Positions 1 through 4,722 of a DNA stretch of 5,556 bases are shown here, piece after piece (the first letter of the stretch is position 1; the number at the start of each line of letters is the position of its first letter). Source of the stretch: Acidimicrobiaceae bacterium (GTDB taxonomy: Bacteria > Actinomycetota > Acidimicrobiia > Acidimicrobiales > UBA8190); assembly GCA_003131945.1 (NCBI GenBank), contig PKWD01000413.1, forward strand, positions 6,188 through 11,743. Reading direction: 5' to 3'. A program made the position numbers and the translations under genes. The notes beneath the pieces are model-generated. The model was given only the letters and a program-made list of their open reading frames with translations. It was not told the origin of the DNA and did not search any database.

Positions 1-582
1 GCGCTCGAGATCCTCGACTACATCAACTACGAGGGCGACTACGAGGAGGAGATGGGCATCGGCCGATCGCCCGAATTCACTCCGTTGCTCGAGCACACCG
101 ACATCCTGATTATGTCGTGGGGCGCCACCGTGCCGATGATCGCCCACGCTGTCGGCATCGAGCTCGACCGGATCATCACCACCTGGGAAAAGTGGGTCAC
201 CGACAAGCCGATCACAACGGCCAAGGGCATCATCAAACCAGGGGAGGTGGCCGCGATCCACTTCACCATCAATGGAATCTTCCGCGGTGAGACTCGCATC
301 GGCCTCGAGCACGTGAACCGGGTGGGTACCGACGCCGCCCCCGATTGGCCACGCGGTACCCGGGACGACGTCTATAGGGTTGAGATCGACGGATCGCCGT
401 CGATCACTCAGGAGACCGTGTTCCGGTTCACCGACGGAAGCGGCCGCGATGCCGCTGCGGCCGGCTGCCTCGCCACCGGGTTTCGAGCACTGAACGCGGT
501 ACCCGCAGTGAACGACCGGCCGCCGGGCTGGGTCACCCCGCTCGATCTGCCGCTGATCCCGGGCGTCGGCACGATTCGCTGA
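1..582 (+). CDS. DapB-like NAD(P)H-dependent oxidoreductase, C-terminal part (5' truncated)
   Basis: The frame is open from base 1 to the TGA at 580-582, giving 193 residues with no start inside the window. The ATG at 52 is internal, because good coding sequence precedes it. The protein matches, from memory, the C-terminal half of the roughly 350-residue actinobacterial 'dihydrodipicolinate reductase' proteins, relatives of DapB and 2,4-diaminopentanoate dehydrogenase. Family hallmarks seen are the helix ending in HAVGIELDRI, the IKPGEVAAIHFTINGI strand pair, a GSPSITQETVFRF-type hairpin, and the closing pattern ALNAVPAVNDRPPGWVTPLDLP. The Rossmann NAD(P)-binding domain must lie upstream of the window. 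These proteins are assumed to be cytosolic dehydrogenases or amine/imine reductases of uncertain substrate. They are not the lysine-pathway enzyme proper, so I give no gene symbol. No obvious terminator follows, only a weak 4-bp hairpin at 589-599. Confidence 0.85.
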   Translation, partial: ALEILDYINYEGDYEEEMGIGRSPEFTPLLEHTDILIMSWGATVPMIAHAVGIELDRIITTWEKWVTDKPITTAKGIIKPGEVAAIHFTINGIFRGETRIGLEHVNRVGTDAAPDWPRGTRDDVYRVEIDGSPSITQETVFRFTDGSGRDAAAAGCLATGFRALNAVPAVNDRPPGWVTPLDLPLIPGVGTIR

Positions 583-697
583 CGGAGACCGAGCATCGGC
601 CTTCACGCGCTGAATTGGCCAACGTCCATGATGTGCAGCACAGAGGACCCTTGTCCGCATGGTCACGGGCTAACACGTTTCTCTGACAGGTGGGCAA

Positions 698-722
698 GAT
701 CGGCGTGTGCGGCGGGCCGATC
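698..722. repeat. Perfect 7-bp inverted repeat (hairpin candidate)
   Basis: GATCGGC at 698-704 is the exact reverse complement of GCCGATC at 716-722, with an 11-base GC-rich spacer. It could be a hairpin in RNA or a protein-binding dyad. No T-run follows on either strand, so a simple intrinsic terminator is not supported. Confidence 0.4.
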
Positions 723-726
723 GTCT

Positions 727-767
727 GTCGGCTCGGGTCGGCTCCATCGTTCGAAAGGTCTGAGCCG
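727..767. repeat. Tandem GTCGGCTC pair plus inverted GAGCCG arm
   Basis: GTCGGCTC occurs at 727-734 and again at 737-744. The period is exactly 10 bases, about one helical turn. CGGCTC at 729-734 also pairs with GAGCCG at 762-767 across a 27-base loop that contains the palindrome TTCGAA. Two same-face sites next to an inverted arm could be a regulator-binding array or part of a structured RNA. The element is short enough that chance cannot be excluded in GC-rich DNA. Confidence 0.3.
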
Positions 768-853
768 GGAGCACTTCCGACGGTAAGCGGCACTCCACCA
801 TGCGAAGTTCGGCGGGATCATTGGACGGCGACCAAGGGTGGCCGTGGTCCGAG

Positions 854-863
854 CCCGTACGGG
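854..863. promoter_or_regulatory. 10-base palindrome CCCGTACGGG, possible operator
   Basis: This is a perfect self-complementary decamer lying 18 bases upstream of the candidate -35 box (882-887) of the lipoprotein promoter. Its position would suit an activator or repressor site. No known regulator consensus is recognised. Confidence 0.25.
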
Positions 864-881
864 ATGACCCGCGGTTGCCCC

Positions 882-910
882 TTGTCCGACAAATGACAGG
901 GTCGTATGGT
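882..910 (+). promoter_or_regulatory. Candidate sigma70-type promoter for the lipoprotein gene
   Basis: TTGTCC at 882-887 is a partial match to TTGACA. It is followed by a 17-base spacer and TATGGT at 905-910, which fits TAnnnT. Transcription would begin about seven bases later, at or next to the GTG at 918, giving a leaderless mRNA. If so, the upstream ATG at 906 lies inside the -10 box and cannot be the start. This is inferred from spacing and consensus only. Confidence 0.4.
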
Positions 911-1480
911 CGTGGCCGTGAATAAGCGAGTGCCCTTGGCGGCGGGCGCCTTGGCGGTCGGCCTGGTCCTGACGGGCTGCGGGTCGGGGAGTAGCGCTCC
1001 TTCCGCCAGCCCGACGTCCGCTGCGTCGGCAACCACCACCACCGCTGCGTCGCCAACCACCGCGCCACCCCAGAGCACCGTGACCACGGCGGCTGTGACG
1101 GCGGGCGCGGCAACCTGCCCGACGCTGGCCCAGGCTGATGCTGCGCTCGGAGCCTCCGACAGCGGCCCGATCCGCACGGCAACGCCGGGCGGTGGGCTCG
1201 TCTGCGAGTACACGGGCGGTGCCGGGGGAGGAATTGCTGGTGTCACGATATTTGCGCACCAAAGCGCGGCGGTCTTCACCGGACAGGTGGCCCACGCCCC
1301 GGGGCGCCGGCGATGCCGAAGATCTCCGGCGTCGGCGACGGGGCCTTCGCCCAGAACATCGCCGGCCGTTCTATCGTGAACGCCTATGCCAATGGGAGCC
1401 GGACCTTCGTGGCTGCCCAAGCCCCCGGATCCGTGGCCCCCGTCGAAGCTCTGGCCCGGGTCGCCCTCGCCGACAACTGA
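906..1480 (+). CDS. Secreted lipoprotein, Ser/Thr-rich linker, frameshifted
   Basis: The N-terminus is a lipoprotein signal peptide: a basic residue pair, a hydrophobic stretch, then lipobox LTGC with Cys25 as lipidation site counting from ATG 906. A low-complexity Ser/Thr/Ala/Pro linker follows (about 26-66), then a globular part beginning at Cys71 with a second cysteine at Cys100, a plausible disulfide. The first frame ends at 1379 in an arginine-rich tail unlike the rest. From 1304 the -1 frame continues convincingly (start of the resumed stretch: APAMPKISGVGDGAFAQN) to TGA at 1478-1480. One base therefore appears to be missing in the CCCCGGGG run at 1297-1304. The restored product is about 191 residues (187 from GTG 918, my preferred start, with the lipid Cys at 21). 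The two-cysteine, GxGDxAF layout recalls DUF3558-like actinobacterial lipoproteins, but that is only a resemblance. The function is unknown. Confidence 0.75.
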
Positions 1481-1546
1481 TTAGGCGAGGTTCACGGGCA
1501 ACAACATCCGTGCTGCTGCCCTGGCGTCGAGTGCGTGAACGGGACC

Positions 1547-1567
1547 GGCGGCACGGTACCTGTCGCC
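1547..1567. terminator. Hairpin between convergent genes, possible terminator
   Basis: GGCGGCA (1547-1553) pairs with TGTCGCC (1561-1567), six Watson-Crick pairs and one G-U, around a 7-base loop. It lies between the lipoprotein stop at 1480 and the end of the convergent minus-strand gene at 1593, where a shared terminator is expected. No T-run follows on either strand, so it is a weak candidate. Confidence 0.3.
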
Positions 1568-1592
1568 TCTCTGACCCAGGAGCAAATGACCA

Positions 1593-1976
1593 TCATGAGG
1601 ATGGTGAATCTCCGTCCCGGATCAAGGGCCGGCGATCCCCGGGCTCTCCGAAGTAGGCCAGCTTGAGTTGATCCCGGATTGCCTGCTCACTCACATCGGT
1701 GTGCGCAGGAAACGGGTGCGTATTGCCGTCCTTGTCGCGCACTGTCAACTCGAACGGTCGTGGAGCACTCTTGGCGTAGTCGGTGAGGAAAGTCACCAAG
1801 CGCCCAAATCCATCTCGTGGTGTCTCCACGAGGAGCAAGATGTCCCCAGGTGTGCTCCCGAGCTGCACGTCGAGTTCGTCTACTACGTCGGGCAGCACGT
1901 GATCGACCTCAACGAGGTCGGTCTCGTCTTCCAGTCTCCGCGCCAGGTCATCGGGCACCCCGATGATTGGTCCCAT
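1593..1976 (-). CDS. Hypothetical 127-residue acidic protein
   Basis: I do not recognise this family. The start ATG at 1976 is chosen because GGAGG (complement of 1985-1989) lies eight bases upstream. The longer frame reaching 2198 has no such site, and its extra N-terminus is Pro/Arg-rich and overlaps the neighbouring gene. No signal peptide or clear membrane segment is seen. The N-terminal half (residues 1-40) is acidic and probably helix-strand. A hydrophobic GDILLLVETP strand follows, then an amphipathic helix (GFGRLVTFLTDYAKS), a strand-turn-strand with a DKDG turn (FELTVRDKDGNTHPF) and a final helix (SEQAIRDQLKLAYF). The alpha/beta order recalls small regulatory or effector-associated domains only vaguely. 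It lies 64 bases downstream of the MhuD-like gene on the same strand and may share its transcript. Confidence 0.65.
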   Translation of the reverse strand: MGPIIGVPDDLARRLEDETDLVEVDHVLPDVVDELDVQLGSTPGDILLLVETPRDGFGRLVTFLTDYAKSAPRPFELTVRDKDGNTHPFPAHTDVSEQAIRDQLKLAYFGEPGDRRPLIRDGDSPSS

Positions 1977-1984
1977 ATTCGTCG

Positions 1985-1989
1985 CCTCC
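1985..1989 (-). promoter_or_regulatory. Ribosome binding site GGAGG that sets the start at 1976
   Basis: Read on the minus strand, GGAGG stands eight bases before ATG 1976. The in-frame ATGs at 1991 and 2012 have no comparable site, so this motif decides the start of the hypothetical protein. Confidence 0.6.
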
Positions 1990-2040
1990 ATGTCCGCGAT
2001 CAGAACAAGCATGCCCCCAATCCGCCCATGGTAGGCAGCG

Positions 2041-2370
2041 TCAGGTTTGTGAAGACGGCGCCGCGACCTCGATGTCGTAGGACCACAGTTCGCTATGGGC
2101 GGCCACGGGAGGGCGATCAGTGCCCTGGCCCGAGGCGCCTCGATGGCCGTGAGCGAAGGCGGGGGAGGCCACCCATGCCTCGAATGCGTCCTTGTCACGC
2201 CAACGGGTAATGACGAGCCACGTCTCCCGGTCGTCAGTAGGACGCAATAACTCGAACCCCTCGAAGCCGTCGGCTTGGTCCACAGCGCCGGCTCGCTCGG
2301 CGAACCTGCGGGCGAGCTCCTCGCCTCCGTTCTCGGTCACGGTGATGGCGTTGATGCGGATAACGCTCAT
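2041..2370 (-). CDS. mhuD: MhuD-like haem-degrading monooxygenase (ABM fold)
   Basis: This is a 109-residue protein of the antibiotic-biosynthesis-monooxygenase (ABM) fold, normally a dimeric ferredoxin-like barrel. It resembles mycobacterial MhuD (about 105 residues) along most of its length. Recalled matches include the INAI start, RFAERAGAV, GFEGFELLRP, VITRW and DAFEAW. Asn7 and Trp66, which shape the MhuD haem pocket, fall at the same positions without gaps. The haem-ligand His75 region is two residues shorter here (PAFAHGHR), leaving His74 or His76 as the likely axial ligand. MhuD cleaves haem to release iron without CO, so a cytosolic role in haem iron recovery is inferred. The start at 2370 is chosen by alignment; the ATG at 2409 would add 13 unlike residues. 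No good Shine-Dalgarno is present. CATGAT at 2382-2377 with TTGGTC at 2406-2401 (18-base spacer) would give a leaderless transcript. Confidence 0.8.
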   Translation of the reverse strand: MSVIRINAITVTENGGEELARRFAERAGAVDQADGFEGFELLRPTDDRETWLVITRWRDKDAFEAWVASPAFAHGHRGASGQGTDRPPVAAHSELWSYDIEVAAPSSQT

Positions 2371-2473
2371 AGTCCCATCATGGCCCGCTCTGCCCATCCT
2401 GACCAACACCCAGCCGCTTAGGCCCTACGGTGGCTGAGGCAGCCTTCGACGAAGGGAGGCGGCGATCCAGGGC

Positions 2474-2519
2474 GCCACGGTGCCATAAGAGAGGTCTCCT
2501 CGAGAACCGTCACCGTGGC
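2474..2519. repeat. 9-bp inverted repeat between Ig-like gene and mhuD
   Basis: GCCACGGTG (2474-2482) and CACCGTGGC (2511-2519) are perfect reverse complements around a 28-base loop. Three more pairs (AGG 2469-2471 with CCT 2520-2522) can form if two bases bulge. It lies 30-75 bases beyond the stop of the Ig-like gene in its direction of transcription, so it may act as its terminator or mRNA-end stabiliser. A smaller hairpin (ACCTC 2528-2532 with GAGGT 2541-2545) sits even nearer the stop. No T-run is present. Confidence 0.4.
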
Positions 2520-2548
2520 CCTACCCGACCTCGGATCCCGGAGGTAGC

Positions 2549-3235
2549 TCAGCGCCGGATGGTCAGGGTGAACGCCTGGGCGAGGACGTACTTGCTGGTG
2601 CCCGTTCCAAACTTGCTCTTGATGGTGGTGTGACAAATACCCGCCTTTTCAGGCGTGCCGCGGATGGTGGCTGTTCCGTCCTTGTTGTCCACGAAGGCGA
2701 GATACCTCGGCAGGATGCCCTTGCTCATAATGGCCGGAACGGGCGTTCCTGTTGTGGTGACCGTAAACGACAGAGGGATGCCGACGGTGGCTATGACACT
2801 GTTCGGGCTGGTGATGGCCGGAAAGGTGTCAGTCTGAAAGGGCCTGGGGACGTCGTCGTTGGAAAGCGGGAGCCTCACAATCCCTGGGTTATCAGCGTCG
2901 GGGTACGTCCCTGAACTGCTCCTCACGGATGCGAGCGGTATCAGGTCGGCCGTTTTGCTTTCCATAAGGGGGGACTGGGTCTCAGGCGGCGATCCTTTGT
3001 CCGAAGCGGGACTGACGAAGGGGTTTGGATTGGATCCGTTGGTGCGACATTCCGGTGTCAGAACGGCGAACAGTGTTGTCGCCAGTGCGGACACTGTCAG
3101 GAAGCCGTCAGCCTTGCTTCGAAGGTCGTCCAAGCTTGCCACGAGATCTTGCCGCGCTCGTTCGACCTGGTCATACCAATGGGCCATTGCCTGTTCTTGA
3201 AATGGCACTACCGCCATAGAAGCAAATGTCGGCAT
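2549..3235 (-). CDS. Membrane-anchored protein with one Ig-like (He_PIG-type) domain
   Basis: The 228-residue product has three parts. Residues 17-43 form a charged amphipathic helix (QVERARQDLVASLDDLRSK). Residues 44-60 are hydrophobic (GFLTVSALATTLFAVL) and read as one membrane segment, with basic residues before it favouring a cytoplasmic N-terminus. After a Ser/Pro/Asn-rich linker (about 61-135), residues 138-227 look like a putative Ig domain of the He_PIG type. The cues are the ITSPNSVIATVGIPLSFTVT opening, the TGTPVPAI strand, the turn DNKDGTATIRGTP, and a closing FTLTI strand. Such domains are usually extracellular adhesion or spacer modules. The start is uncertain: ATGs at 3235, 3217 and 3187 are in frame and none has a good ribosome site, and 3187 (MAHWYDQ) would remove 16 residues. 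No enzymatic motif is seen. The isolated single Ig module on a short anchor is unusual, since these domains often come in long arrays. Confidence 0.75.
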   Translation of the reverse strand: MPTFASMAVVPFQEQAMAHWYDQVERARQDLVASLDDLRSKADGFLTVSALATTLFAVLTPECRTNGSNPNPFVSPASDKGSPPETQSPLMESKTADLIPLASVRSSSGTYPDADNPGIVRLPLSNDDVPRPFQTDTFPAITSPNSVIATVGIPLSFTVTTTGTPVPAIMSKGILPRYLAFVDNKDGTATIRGTPEKAGICHTTIKSKFGTGTSKYVLAQAFTLTIRR

Positions 3236-3320
3236 GACATCTAGGCAACTTGAACTCGACTTGGTCTAGGAGGGCCGGCGGATGCGGCCGGTGGCATGCG
3301 CCGCGGGTCGTCATGGCGCC

Positions 3321-3527
3321 CTATTGCACGCGGCTCTCTACCTGGCGGCTGATCCAACGGACGAGGACGTAGACCCAACCGACGAGAAGGACGTCTATCG
3401 AGACGACCCCCACCCAGAACAGCGGTCCTCGGTCGGCGCCGCTCCAAAGGCTGGCCGCGAACAAGACGGCGCACACCCACCCGAGCACCGCAGACCAGCT
3501 CAGCCCACGATTCTGACGCTCTGCCAT
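3321..3527 (-). CDS. Small two-TM membrane protein, 68 residues
   Basis: The product is a membrane hairpin. Basic residues Arg4 and Arg7 come first, then TM1 at about residues 11-29, a short GADRG turn, and TM2 at about 36-58 with a buried Asp45, followed by a short Arg-rich tail. Both termini are predicted cytoplasmic. The start at 3527 is favoured by GGGGAG (complement of 3534-3539) six bases upstream. Starts at 3554 and 3575 lack such a site. The opposing plus-strand frame (3282-3566) has no ribosome site and a compositionally odd translation, and I reject it. The function is unknown. It lies 85 bases upstream of the Ig-like membrane protein on the same strand and is divergent from the hydrolase, so it may share a membrane context with either. 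Confidence 0.6.
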   Translation of the reverse strand: MAERQNRGLSWSAVLGWVCAVLFAASLWSGADRGPLFWVGVVSIDVLLVGWVYVLVRWISRQVESRVQ

Positions 3528-3533
3528 GTCCGA

Positions 3534-3539
3534 CTCCCC
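3534..3539 (-). promoter_or_regulatory. Ribosome binding site GGGGAG for the small membrane protein
   Basis: On the minus strand GGGGAG precedes ATG 3527 by six bases. It is the reason for choosing this start over the in-frame ATGs at 3554 and 3575. Confidence 0.5.
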
Positions 3540-3599
3540 GGAGGTCCCTGCCATCAGCGATGCTGAAATCGCCACGGACAGCGTGAGCCATCATGGTCA

Positions 3600-3679
3600 A
3601 CGACCTCTCTCCACCGAATCAATTTCTTGTCAACCACCTACGGGGTGACCCATGGCCTGCGACCGGGTAGAGAGGTTGT
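3600..3679 (+). promoter_or_regulatory. Long-range inverted repeat covering the hydrolase ribosome site
   Basis: ACCTCTCT (3603-3610) is the exact reverse complement of AGAGAGGT (3669-3676), which contains the Shine-Dalgarno of the hydrolase. One G-U and two more pairs extend it to 11 pairs (3600-3610 with 3669-3679), ending one base before ATG 3681. The 58-base loop includes the locally AT-rich patch GAATCAATTTCTTGTCAA. If transcription begins before 3600, the leader could hide its own ribosome site. If it begins inside the loop, only the right arm is transcribed. Confidence 0.35.
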
Positions 3680-3680
3680 G

Positions 3681-4589
3681 ATGCGTGCCCGTGTCCTGTG
3701 CTTGGTGATGGTTGTCGCGCTCGGGCTGTCCTCGACGGCGTGTTCGAACAACGAAGATGTGGGGACCGAGGTGACGGTGACCTACTGCACGCCGGGTGGC
3801 GTGGGCCAAGAGCTGGATGTGTACACGCCCGTTCCCGCCCCGACGTCCCCGGTTCCGGCCGTCGTCTATGTCCACGGGGGAGGATGGATATCGGGCAACC
3901 AGAACTTTTCTCCGTTCCTCGGTCTTATCGAGAAGCAGGTGGTGGGGTCGGGCGACATATTCGTATCGGTCAACTACCGGCTGGCACCGAAATATCGGTG
4001 GCCGGCTCAAATCGAGGACGTCAAGTGCGCCGTCCGCTTCCTTCGCTTTGACGCCAAGAAGCTGGAGATAGATCCTACGCGGATCGGGGCCATCGGAGAC
4101 AGCGCCGGCGGCCAGCTCGTCGGCATGCTCGGTCTGGCCGGACCCAAGGCCGGGTTCGATGTCGGTCAGTACCTCAATGAGTCGAGCGCCGTCGAGGGTG
4201 TCGTGGATCTCTACGGTCCCGCCGACCTGACCACAAGCGACTGGAACGGCGATGCCGTCATGCACGTTTTCGCCAACGACACCTTCGGGCAATCGTTCGG
4301 CCTGGCCACGCCCGAGCTGGTGGCGGCCAGCCCCGTGGCCTATGTCACGCAACAGGCGCCGCCATTTCTCATGATCGAGGGGACAGACGATGCGGTGGTG
4401 CCTCCGGACGAGTCGAAGGAGCTGGCCACGCGTCTGAGCGCCGATGGTGATTCGGTCTCCCTGGTCATGGTGAAGTACGCGGGCCACGGTCTAATTCAGG
4501 TCGGACATCGTCCGATCGTGCCCGGTTTGACCCAGCTTGCGAAGCAGATAACGAGCTTTCTGACGGGGGATCTCCGCGGCGGAGGCTGA
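3681..4589 (+). CDS. Lipoprotein alpha/beta-hydrolase (esterase, HSL/BD-FAE-like)
   Basis: The 302-residue product is an alpha/beta-hydrolase of the hormone-sensitive-lipase or BD-FAE type. It shows the oxyanion-hole motif HGGGW (65-69), the nucleophile elbow GDSAGG with Ser141, the acid in GTDDAVVPP (Asp237 most likely) and His269 in YAGHG. The NYRLAP strand at 98-103 is also typical. All triad residues are present, so it is probably an active carboxylesterase acting on short acyl or feruloyl-like esters; the real substrate is unknown. The N-terminus has a basic start, a hydrophobic core and STAC at 18-21, so Cys21 may be lipidated. Ser at -3 is an atypical lipobox residue, and plain Sec export is an alternative. 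ATG 3681 is chosen because AGAGG (3671-3675) stands five bases upstream. The longer frame from 3627 would add 18 residues before the signal peptide. It is separated by 133 bases from the downstream beta-helix gene. Confidence 0.9.
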   Translation: MRARVLCLVMVVALGLSSTACSNNEDVGTEVTVTYCTPGGVGQELDVYTPVPAPTSPVPAVVYVHGGGWISGNQNFSPFLGLIEKQVVGSGDIFVSVNYRLAPKYRWPAQIEDVKCAVRFLRFDAKKLEIDPTRIGAIGDSAGGQLVGMLGLAGPKAGFDVGQYLNESSAVEGVVDLYGPADLTTSDWNGDAVMHVFANDTFGQSFGLATPELVAASPVAYVTQQAPPFLMIEGTDDAVVPPDESKELATRLSADGDSVSLVMVKYAGHGLIQVGHRPIVPGLTQLAKQITSFLTGDLRGGG

Positions 4590-4614
4590 GGCCACTGGAC
4601 GCCGGGGCGGATCA

Positions 4615-4701
4615 GTGCTCGACTCTGGCCTGTGGGATGATTGCCGGTCTCGCAGGGCACCCGTCGGCACAGGCCGACGCCGGGTGACGCAGACTCGACA
4701 C
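4615..4701 (+). ncRNA. Structured 5' leader of the beta-helix gene, candidate cis-regulatory RNA
   Basis: An outer stem closes the element: GTG (4615-4617) with CAC (4699-4701), TCGA (4619-4622) with TCGA (4695-4698), and TCTG (4624-4627) with CAGA (4690-4693). That is 11 pairs with one bulged C and one C-C mismatch. Inside, one fold gives GTCGGC-ACAG-GCCGAC (4663-4678) extended by CACCC (4658-4662) with GGGTG (4682-4686). A competing perfect 8-bp helix pairs GGCCTGTG (4627-4634) with CACAGGCC (4668-4675), which would break the inner hairpin. Alternatively CTGT (4630-4633) pairs with the ACAG loop as a pseudoknot. The element ends six bases before the Shine-Dalgarno. No known riboswitch class is securely recognised. 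It might also serve as a terminator of the hydrolase, but no T-run is present. Confidence 0.4.
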
Positions 4702-4707
4702 TTGGTG

Positions 4708-4716
4708 AAGGAGGAG
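4708..4716 (+). promoter_or_regulatory. Very strong ribosome binding site AAGGAGGAG
   Basis: This near-perfect anti-16S complement stands six bases before ATG 4723. It is the strongest Shine-Dalgarno in the window and fixes the start of the beta-helix protein. Confidence 0.75.
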
Positions 4717-4722
4717 TTCGAC

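Larger units (their letters stand above)
583..905. other. Intergenic region with inverted repeats and a promoter, no gene seen
   Basis: About 320 bases separate the oxidoreductase stop from the lipoprotein. Frames that stay open here (for example 690-896 on the plus strand, and several on the minus strand) have arginine-, proline- and cysteine-rich translations with no recognisable domain and no convincing ribosome binding site. I treat them as chance frames. What the region does hold is a cluster of inverted and direct repeats between 698 and 767, a perfect 10-base palindrome at 854-863, and a candidate promoter just before the lipoprotein. These are listed separately. The 10-mer CCCTTGTCCG occurs twice (648-657 and 879-888), the second copy covering the candidate -35 box. 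Confidence 0.6.

Noticed and set aside
741..760. GTTCGAAAGGTC as a tRNA T-arm
   Set aside because: There are no acceptor, anticodon or D-arm partners around it.
648..888. Direct repeat CCCTTGTCCG at 648-657 and 879-888 as an attachment site or transposon footprint
   Set aside because: Only 10 bases are shared. There is no integrase, transposase or inverted ends nearby, and the first copy has no matching -10 box.
663..1295. Long minus-strand frames opposite the lipoprotein
   Set aside because: Their Arg/Ser/Gly-rich translations mirror the GC-rich linker. No domain is seen, and the plus strand has a signal peptide and lipobox.
1481..1656. The lipoprotein frame stays open past its stop (GVECVNGTGGTVPVAS region), hinting at a decayed gene or readthrough
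   Set aside because: No start, domain or ribosome site is seen. It runs into the antisense of a better-supported minus-strand gene, and short open stretches are common at this GC content.
3282..3566. Plus-strand open frame opposite the small membrane protein, with an Asp-rich PTDEDVDPTDEKD stretch
   Set aside because: It has no ribosome site and a low-complexity translation. The minus-strand frame has two clean membrane segments and a good Shine-Dalgarno.
4641..4701. Resemblance to a GEMM (c-di-GMP-I) riboswitch: GGTCTCGCAGGGCA then GGGTGACGCA
   Set aside because: The word order is suggestive, but the GNRA tetraloop is absent, the spacing of conserved bases differs, and no room for the second conserved stem exists before the ribosome site. 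An Rfam covariance search would settle it.
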